Below, one piece after another: positions 26,301 through 35,900 of a stretch of 64,000 nt of DNA (within the stretch, counting starts at the first letter, position 1; each line of letters begins with the position of its first letter). Below the pieces are notes generated by a model. It worked only from the letters and a program-made list of their open reading frames with translations, searched no databases and was not told the DNA's origin. This stretch comes from Klebsormidium nitens (taxonomy: Eukaryota; Streptophyta; Klebsormidiophyceae; Klebsormidiales; Klebsormidiaceae): contig DF237165.1 in the NCBI GenBank assembly GCA_000708835.1, positions 62,001 to 126,000 of the forward strand. The letters are read 5' to 3'. The position numbers and the translations under genes are program-made.

Positions 26301-29300
26301 AACCTCCTCGGGGGAGGCTACGGCTTCGGCGCCTGCCAAGAGCTCTGCTAGATCTGACGGGAATGAAAGAACCGCAAACAGGACGGACGCAGGAATCCCT
26401 GTCCGGTCTCTGTCCAAGTCTTCAGACGGTCCAGCGGGAGCGTCCGAAACGGCCGATTCGAGCCGACTTGGTGCCGGGCCAGAAAGAGTGCCGGCGTCTG
26501 CGGAGATTGGCAATGGTCCGCAGGAGCTGTCACAAACGAGTCCATACGGCCTGCCGTGTCTGGTGGAAGTACTTCGGCTCCTGTGTTCGCTAATTGTGCC
26601 CGACAGAAAGTCCTCGCAGCACGAGGTAAGCCGTGCCATTTGCAGCCCGTAGATTTCAATTCTCCTTAGGTGGCAGGCCTCCGCAAAGTCGGGAAAGGGC
26701 CTGTCGAAGCTGTGTCTTGATCGTCATCTCTCCGTTTCTCGTCTCATCAAAGTCGTCCGTTGCTTACAGATACGCCTTTTCCGTAGGCTCGCTCCGACAG
26801 CAGCCAGAAACAATTTCACCGGGCTCGAACAACATCCGTCCGGTTGCCCAAAGAATAGCAATTGAATGCTGACCCCTTCTCTGCTTTACAGGACCGAACT
26901 CAGTTTGGCCTGGCGCTGCTGAGCGCTGCCATCGAGGTCGCGGGGGGCTCCTGCGAGAGGCACCCGCGCATTCTGGCCCTGGTCACGGACGACCTGTTCC
27001 GGAACCTAATGCAGGCGGGGCAGTCGAGCAACCTGCTGGTGCTGTCGCTGGTGTCGAGCATCGTACGGGGGCTCTACTGGCACTTCAAGCGTCATCTCAA
27101 GCTGCAGATGGCAGCCTTCTTCGAGAACGTCGTACTTCGAGCCGCCCAGGTAGGGCCCGACTCAGTGGTTGTGGCGAACGGCATGCTCGCGCTGGTGGTC
27201 TCGTCTTGTTTCAGCATGTGAGAACGCATGGTCGATAGTTGATTGCCTGTTTGAGAAGCTCCCTCGACGACTAGCTTCGAAGCAGTATGTCTTTCTACTT
27301 GGCCATTAGCCAGGGCTATGCTCAAAGCCGCTTGTACCATCGTATCTAACCTTCCGTTCAAGCAGAGCGCGAAAGGCTCGCTTGGGCGTGCTTGACGTAT
27401 CGGGAGTCAGTACGAGTAAGGGTGATGTTAGGATTGGATGTTCAAGTGATGGGCATGCTAATAGATATCATATAGACTTGCTTTGCATGACCAGATGATG
27501 ATGCCCACGTATTCCGCAGGGAGGGTATCACCAGCAAGAGGCGGCACTGGAGATCCTACAAGACTTTTGCCGACAGCCGTCCTTCATATCTGAGATGTAC
27601 GCCAACGCTGACGGTGACATCACCTGCGGCAACACCTTTGGTAAGGCCGGGCCGAGTTTTGAATTTGCAGGGGAGCAATTGGTCTTATCTATTTCGTGAC
27701 CAAACGCCTCGTCTTTGCCACAAGAAGTGGATGATGCTTGCCGATACAAAGTGATTCTGTAACGAGCTTCTCTATAATAGATCCTCTGATGATTTGCGTC
27801 TTATTCCTGCTGGTATCTTGTGTCCGCCCTGTCCTGGCTCTTCCTATTAAAATTCGTGTAGACAAGTTATGTTGAAGCAACTCAGGTCATGACACTATTG
27901 GTCACCGTGGTAGAATTTTGAGAGCCCCGTGAATGAAATAGACGAAGGATCCGTGGTTCGGATGAACCGTTCCTTGTAGCTTTACAGCACGTAATCGAAG
28001 CCTTTCTTTTTGGCTCGCTGCAGAAAACCTGAGCAACCTTCTGTCCAAGAATGCTTTCCCAGACAAAGCCACCCTCTCCGCGCTGAACCTGCTGTCTTTC
28101 GAAGGGCTGCTGGCCGTCGTTCAGTGCATGGCCGACCGGGCAGACAACGCGTCAGGTAATGCGTTGCACTGTCCTGCGCTCCTACCTTGTAAAACTGGTC
28201 GTGTATGTTCGGACACGATTTTCAGCGCATGTCCGAGTATGCATCTTACTCTCGACGGGGGTGTAAGGGGTAGCAGAGAGGTCCCAACCTCGTTTTGGGA
28301 GACGGAAAAGGTCTCGTATTCTAAAATGTTTCAAGTTACAAACTACGACCATCGCAATGCATCGTGGCTTCCTTTTCAAGGCTCTTTTGCTACTTTTTGA
28401 ACGACAGTCTTTATTGTCAACCTCCATGCCTCATCCTGCAAGTACTCTCAAAAGTTTGCTTATGTCTCTGGCGTTATATGCCTTGGAACATACAACTTTG
28501 GAATGAAGAGACGAAGAGCAGGAGGCTTCACTTTGAAGCATAAGGGCACTCAAACGGTTCTCTCAACGTGTCTCGGCGCAGTCAGCGGCTCTTCGAGCTC
28601 AGAGTACAACCTGGCGGAGGTCCCGCACTTTTGGACCCTCAATTGCGACAACTGGGAGGACCCTGAGGTGTGGGTCGAGTTCCTAAGGCGGCAAAAGTAT
28701 GTAAAGAGGCGGCTCATGATTGGAGCGGACCACTTCAACCGAGACCCCATTAGGGTGAGCCATCCTTCTTTCAGTGCCTTTTGGAGTCCTTCTTAGTCTA
28801 ACGTGCCAAAGTTGACTCGGTAAGGCACAAGCTTCCGCGCGTTGCACCACTCTCTAGCACCAGCAAGAAGTAGTTCAGTGGCTACGGATTGTGGACTGTG
28901 GACTTCCTTGCATGTGGCGGAATTTGAATCTTTCAGGCGAGGCTCATTCTTCAGGAACAAGAGCACTGCGCAGATCCTCGTCCTTCATTAGTTGCTTACT
29001 GCAGAGCGACTTGCATTATAAAGAAGTCCTCTTCTTCCGATCAGAGCCTGTCTGCTAACAATCATATCATGCCCGTTTGCAGGGGCTAGAATTCCTTCAG
29101 AACGTCCACCTCCTTCCTGAGCAGCTAGACCCAGCCAGTGTCGCCTTCTTCCTGTACTTGACGCCTGGGCTTGACAAGGTTGGCATTCTCGACCAACTTT
29201 TTATGCAGAACAGCATAATCATATCTTTACTAGGATCTGCATGAAAGATGTGCACGTGTCGCATCGTCAACAAAGGGGCTTTCTTGTTGCATCAACTGAT

Positions 29301-32300
29301 GCATTTGCGGCTTGTTCCTCTTGCTTATGAGGGGCGTCAAGGCCGCTTTCCCTCATTGCCGTTGTTTTCGAAGGCGCCCAGTCGGGTCGCCGGCTCTTGA
29401 TCGTTGAGATATGTTACTGATATGTACATTTCGAGCGCTGGCTAAAGGACGACCCGTCGTAACAACATCTACTCCTTCCAACTTGCAGAACGTTTTGGGG
29501 GATTACCTCAGCTCGTCTGACTCGTTCAACATCAGCATCCTGGAGTGCTTCACGAAGCAGTTCAACTTCACGGGGATGGCCCTCGACGGCGCCCTGCGCA
29601 CGTACCTGGAGGCGTTCCGGCTGCCTGGGGAGGCGCAGAAGATCAGCAGGGTGCTCGAGTCATTCGCATCTCACTACTACGAGCAGTGTCCACAGGCAAG
29701 GCCTAAAGCTGCAAGTGTGGTTGTTCCAGACCTGTGTGGTGCCAGAAACAGATGCCGCACAGGGAGTTTGCCTGCTGCTCACGAACGAGTTGTCCCGTCT
29801 GTGAACTTGTCTTTCAAACCGTTCCTCGAATGCGTTGTCCTCTGCTTAAAGCCCTTCGAATTAGATGCCGCACAGGGAATTTGCCTGCTGCTCACGAACG
29901 AGTTGTCCTGTCTATGAACGTGTCTTTCAAAACGTTCCTCGAATGCGTTGTCCTCTGGTTAAACCCCTTCGAATTGGTGGTCTCCTTCTGAATGCACGCC
30001 TCGAACGGCAACGTTAGTTTGCAGTTACATGATGCCAACGTGCACGCTTGTGTAAAATCTCTGGCGGATTTTGTCAGAGTGTTTACGTGCTCTATCTCCT
30101 CGGGCTGCCCGCAGGTATTTGCTCATGAGGACGTTGTCTCTGCGCTCTCACACTCAGTTCTCATGCTTAACTCAAACCTGCACACCAAAAAGGTGGGCGT
30201 ACTCCCGCTTAACTTGTCTTTTCCACAGTAAAGGTCGTAGATTGCAGGCCCGTTCAGGAGTAGGCCACTTTCAACCCTTGGTCTAGTGAGTGGCAGCTTG
30301 GAAGTGCCGATTGAGGTGTATATGCAGGCATCATGGTGACCGCAGATGCTGAAGTTGAAAGATCCAACGGCTCTCGTGAGGCCTGCAGATGATAATGTGC
30401 TCCTATTTTGTCTTTTGAACGAAACCTCAAATTCGACAGTTTACCGGGTAACGTTCCGAAAGGTGCCCGATAGGCTTCAGCATGTTATCCCTTTATAAGG
30501 CAGCTGCTTATTCTGACGTCGAGTGCCGTTGCTGTGCCTAGGTAACGCGGAAGGTGACAGAGGAAGACTTCATCCGAAGCAATCAAAAGATCAACGTCGG
30601 GAAGGAGCTGCCTCGAGAGATGCTCACACAGCTGTACCGGTCGATTGCAGAAAACGGTGAGTAAGCAGCACGATTCAGAGCGATGATTGATATCCTCAGC
30701 TGTGAAGCTTCGGGTAACAAAAGCGAGCAACGTTTCTAGCACTTTGCTTCTTCCTACAAGACGAGAGTTGGCATGCAGAGTGTAAACTTGCGACGGGTCT
30801 TGGAAACTGGGTCATGAAAAGCTGAATGCTCTGACCTTCTTCCATCCCGTCGAAGGGTACCCGCGGACGGAACAAGGTACTGAATTGATAGTGGCAGCTT
30901 AAGCACGTATTGTCGAATTGAATGCTATCTTTCCATGCACCCAGCGGCGTTACTATATAGATCCTCGGAGCCCAAGCAACCTGCCTACCTGAGGCCTTCC
31001 TTTGCGACTCTTTTCTTCGCGAAAGGACGATCCTATACACGAATTCCCTGGTCTGCCAGAAAACACGCTGAGCCCTCATCCTTGCTTGTCGCAGAGATCC
31101 CCGTGTCGAGCGAGAGCCTGGTTGCAGAGCCCAGCATGACGCACGGCCGGTGGCTAGATTTGCTGCGGCGCTCCCAGGCCACGACGCCCTTCCTCTCCTG
31201 CGACCCAACCGAGCCGCTGCTCGACCGCGACATGTTCTCCGTCATCTGGGGGCCAGCGATCGCAGCCATCTCAGCTGGTAAGGAACCGTCTCTGCTTCCA
31301 AGAACGGGGTTAGTAGGCCCGGTGCATTTTCAGCCAGATGCAAACGGTCGCATGGGTCGTTTGACCAGAATCCAGTGAGCTGCAGGAGCACCACTTTCTC
31401 CGAGTGACCCTATTGGCAAGTAAAAAAGGTGGTATTAATACCAGGAGTGTAATTATTGTGATCCTTTCAAGCCCTTCGACATAGGGTGCACTCTTCGGTC
31501 CTGCTGCGCTGGCTGTTTGCTTTGACAACAGAAGGCGTCTCGTCTTCACGTGATTTATTGCCGCCTCGTGCAAAAGGGTTGATGCTGCACAACATCTAAC
31601 TACCGCCTTCTGCTTGTGCCGCAGTGTTTGATCACGCGGAGAAAGCGGACACGCTCCAGCAGTGCGTGGCCGGCTTTCTTGCCGCGGCCAAGATCTCAGC
31701 GGCGCATCATATGAGTGACGTCCTGGACAACCTGGTGGTTGATCTCTGCAAGTTCATCACGCCCTTCGGCGATGAGAGGCCTGCCACTGAGAACACCAAG
31801 GTGCGTTTCAGGCAGTCGTTGAGATTGCAATTTCCAGGTTTCATCGACGGGCATATTCGAGCACTTGAACAAGGATGAGCGGGAGCGGGCCACCGTCGTC
31901 ACAAAGGATTTTGGAAATGTCGAGAAATCGCTCTTTGCTTTCATGTTGTTCTGAGCATACCGTCCAATGAAGTATTCTGAGTTAGTGAGTTCTGCATGAC
32001 CCAGTGATCGGCCTGAAATTCTCGTCCACATATGCAAGCATGTCGATTCTCCGCTGCACTTGTGCTACATCAGATTCCACGGGCTTGTGCCAACAAGCCT
32101 TCGGCCTCTGGCGATGTGCAGGCCCGCATGGCAGCTACCGCTGTTTCTGAGATTGTCGACCGTCATGGTGACATGATCCGCAGCGGGCGGCGAAGGTCCA
32201 TCGAGTCAATACTTCGACTGCACAAGCTGGGCCTACCGTCAACCACGAACGACCCGTCACAAGATGGTCAGAACCAGCCCAGCGACAGCCGAGAAGGTTG

Positions 32301-32638
32301 GTGTCTGGCAGCACTGCTTTCTGTGCGTCCGGAGTAGATGGAAACGCAGGAAAGGAGGACAAGCGAAGTACACCAGCTGTGTGGGGCCTACGATAGCGTC
32401 CGAGTTGGATGACTCGGCCGCAGGTCTTCAATGCTCGATCTGGGTAATCACGTCGTTTTCCAGTGTGGGATCCTAGGACTCGTCATGTGATGCGTGGGAG
32501 TGCTCGTATAGCATTGGTTTGACTTTTGAGAGTGTCCGTGCAGGGTTGTCCATCCTTGCCAATGCTGCTGCAGCGTCGGTTGTTGGCATTGAGATTGTGT
32601 CGGCCAGTCGGAACCGTGGGGGCAGCGCAGACACGTAA
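23364..32638 (+). CDS. GNOM/GBF1-class ARF-GEF, C-terminally truncated copy 1
   Basis: Eighteen exons: 23364-23507, 24105-24177, 24692-24823, 25283-25401, 25794-25957, 26232-26625, 26892-27149, 27520-27640, 28024-28155, 28582-28754, 29083-29178, 29489-29695, 30115-30192, 30542-30656, 31095-31277, 31625-31800, 32122-32296, 32544-32634. If donor 18 is not used, the frame ends at TAA 32636-32638, giving 944 aa. Domain order is DCB, linker, HUS, Sec7, HDS1. The GNOM family is about 1450 aa, so HDS2 and HDS3 are missing. The catalytic glutamic finger in FRLPGE is kept (E650). The second Sec7 motif, normally NTDxHN, reads NSNLHT (690-695), and HDS1 has SGRRRS where copy 2 has SGWRNI. No frameshift or internal stop is present. 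Intron 12 uses a GC donor, as in copy 2. The protein may be a weakened or altered GEF, a dominant-interfering DCB/HUS protein, or the front of a fusion with the next gene. Confidence 0.87.
29751..29976. repeat. Two-copy tandem repeat of 113 bp in intron 12 of ARF-GEF copy 1
   Basis: Units at 29751-29863 and 29864-29976 are about 90% identical by eye. They lie in the intron with the GC donor and enlarge it relative to copy 2, which has no such repeat. Confidence 0.85.
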
Positions 32639-32903
32639 GATACTCCATACTGACGACTTAGCAAGCCCCAAAAGTGGTGGCAAATGCTGCAAAACCTCAG
32701 GCCTCCGGTCAATTGTCCCGCCATCATCTTGCTCCTTGCTGGATGCTTGCGCCTGAGGATACGTTGAATGCTTCATTATGTCTGCTTCGAGAACGGTCAC
32801 AAGAACGTTGCGTCGATTTTGGCGTCTATCAACAGCTGCAGCTTTTGCTGAAAATGTATTTTTTCCAAAGGTCGAAGCTGAGACGAAATATGTTCCCCCG
32901 CAG
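32635..32903 (+). other. Short junction between ARF-GEF copy 1 and the peptidase gene; possible intron
   Basis: The donor GTAAGA of exon 18 sits at 32635, and a pyrimidine-rich CCCCCGCAG ends at 32903, inside the first exon of the peptidase gene. The phase matches: AC of a codon before, C after, then the peptidase frame. The interval is 269 bp, against 265 bp for the matching intron in copy 2. Nothing resembling exon 19 of copy 2 is found here. It is either an intergenic spacer of only about 250 bp holding a promoter, or an intron that fuses the two genes. Confidence 0.45.
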
Positions 32904-35900
32904 CAACCGTGACCAGGAGCAGAGCCCCATTGATGCGCAACGCGGCTCTGCACGTGGTTCACTGAAGACCTCCCCGCCCAAGGCACGGAACGCGAAAGCT
33001 CTAAACCCGCTTACTCAGGCGTACATACCCCCAACCAGAAGGGCGAGCGGCTCACAGGACCTGCCCGCTTCAAAGCTATCCAACCTTGTGGAGAGTAAGA
33101 CCCAACCCCAACTCAAGCCCCGGATCCGGACCCCATCTCCAACCCCAACTCAAGGTCATATCCAATCCAAGCCCCAAACCCAAACCCCATCCCCAAACCC
33201 AATCCAAACTCAATTCCAACCCGCTACCCCCACCCAAACCCAGCCTACCGTCAAAGTTCCTGAGCCGTCAAAGAGCGCGCTCAATGCGGATTCGCCCTCT
33301 TGGCAGCCCCCGTCAAAACTGGCCGCATCAGCCCTCAAAGGGTTAGCGTTGGGAGGAGCTCAAAACTCCCTTTCCAAGTCGCTGAGTATCCCAAGTGCGG
33401 ACGCCCGGAAGAAGGACACGGACTGGGACGTGCAGCTTCCGGACGGTTTCGTGGAAGCGGCGGTCAGTCCGGTCGGGATATCAGACTCTGCATTTAACCT
33501 TTTAGGTCCGGAGGGGGAAGGAGAGAAAGGGGAAGCGGCGGTGAGAAGTTCGACTGGTGCCACGGAGAGAGAAGGGGCGGATGCAGCGCCAACGTCGGAT
33601 GGGGCTAAGAACCAATCGGACAGCGTGGACCTTGGGTACGACGACCTGCCCGAGAATCTAGACGGACTGGCAGATGACGACATGTCGAATCTGGACGCGG
33701 TTCTCAACGCCGTCCCCGGGTTCAATCTTATCTCAGATGACGAGGATGACGATGATCACGCAGAGCAGAGCGGAGGCGACCACGAAAACGGTTCAGATTC
33801 CCGCGCTGCTCATTTTCACGGGGCTCACTCGGCAAACGGAGGTCCAAATGGGAGGCCATCATCAAAGGAGACCGGGAAAGGGTGGTTGGCCGTACTGGAA
33901 AGTAGAAAAGCGACGCAGGCAGAAACTAGTGGACGGGAGACTCCAATCGCAACGGAAGGGAAACAAATGAAAAGACAGGAGGAACCTGATATGAAGGCAA
34001 AGGAGGGGCGGAAACCGGACGAAGCAGAGCGGCGGCCAGCGGAAACAGCGGGACCCACTTGGCGGCAGGAGACGAAGGCGCCAGAACCGCTGGAGTGGCG
34101 GAAGCGCCAAACGGCGCAGTCCTCTCATTGGCGAGATGACCGGCGGTGGACTCCGCCGGTAGACCCTAGAAAACCGTTTGGGGAGGCGAATCCACTAAGC
34201 GCAGGCAGCCCTGCGGGTGGAGCTCCTAGGGGGGGCTTTGTGAGCCAGCTCATTTTGCAGCCGCCCGAGAAACCGAAGCAGCCTCCGGAGGTGCGGGAAA
34301 GGCTGCCAGCTGGCATGGCACCTCGGGAGCCCTCTTCCCGGACTCCGCTTTTAAAAGCATTCAGCAGCCAGTTGGCGAGCGTCCCCACCCCCCCTCCAGA
34401 GGCTGGGCCTGCCGGCAGGCTAGCACAGCCCAACAACGCGGGCGCGTCTGTCCCGCCCGGCTTTTCCAAACCCCTTCCCGCCACCGAGCGTGCTCCGCCC
34501 GCTGTTGCCCCGTCCCAGCCAATATCGAGCACACGAGAAGTTGTGTCCGATAGCGAACCCCGTTCCTCCAGCCCGCTCGCTGGTGCGCCGCTCAGCAAAC
34601 CCGGCGTCCCCTCTCGGTTAGTCCTGTCCCGGGTGCTGGTGAAGCGAACGGTCGTTCAGGAAGGACACAATCTCGGCCCTCCGGCGGAGTCGCCCGTTTG
34701 TCAGGATGCGGAGGTGCACGTGGATAAGCGGAGTCAGCTCCACCTCCGGGCAGTGGCGGAGCTTGGCAGCGGGCCGAACGGACAGCTTCAGGATCTGCCG
34801 TCCTGGCTGGGACGTCCGGTAGACCTTTCGGACGGTCCAAAAGGCTTCTTCGAAGCCGTTCCTAAGGTGTCAGATGACGTTTCGCGGCCCGTATCTGGTC
34901 TGTCCAGCTCGGAAAGACGAAGTGCAATTGCGGAGAACCCTGCTAGCGCAGGGGCGCCAGAGGGTGACACGTGGAGGACGGGGGGTGGGGAGCGGCAAGC
35001 GCAGCAGCCGTGGCGAGTGCCGTTCGTTGAGTCTGGTGGAGGCGAAACGAAGCTGAGGGCTGCCGTGGTGAGCTAGCGTGTTATTTTTCTGGTCGTTCGA
35101 GGTCCCGGCCAAGTTCTGGCACTCAGATGCATGCTAACAGGGTCCAAGTCGTTGGGAAGAGTTTAGCTTTCTCATGTCTCACTTCCTGATTGTTGCGTTC
35201 CTCTTTTTCTCAGTGTCCGTGAGTCCCCGCTGGTTGTCGTTCCACCAAAAAAATCCGTGTGACTGACTTGGAAGGTGTTTCTTTTTCGGATGGATTGAAG
35301 TGCTATTCCGACTTTAACCAAAACATTCTGGAAAGTGATATACACTCAAAAGGTTTCAGTGAGGGACTGCCGAAGGGGAACGTGTGCAAGTTATTATGTG
35401 CCAACTCGATACCAAGTGCAGGTTTCTCAAAGAGATGCTGCTGCGCTCACTCTGAGACATTTGTCCGTTGCCAAAACCGAGGAAACCCTTCGTTTGATTT
35501 TGGGCCTGTGAGATCCGCAGCACGTTCTGTATAGAGAACTTGCACTTGTAACGTTGCTCTTCTCCAGGTCCTGTCTGAACCAAGAACGAGACACGTCTCT
35601 TAACGCTACTCCTTGTGGCATTGCAGGCGTCACCGCCGCCCCCTCCCGTCGTGCACCCCCAGGAAATGCTCCGCCGTCTCCTGCCCCCAGGCGCACATCC
35701 GCCACTTACGTCATCCACTTCCGACCCCGAGCCCTTTTCTCAAGTCGCGCTCAACCCCCGGCCAGACAGCTCCCCGCACTTCGCTTCCCTTAATCCGGCA
35801 GAAAACCGCGGCTCGTGGGTTCCCGCCCCACAGTGGGCGCCACAAGTCCAGTCCCGCCCCCCTAGTTCAATTGCGCAAGTGCCATCTGCATTTGGACAGC

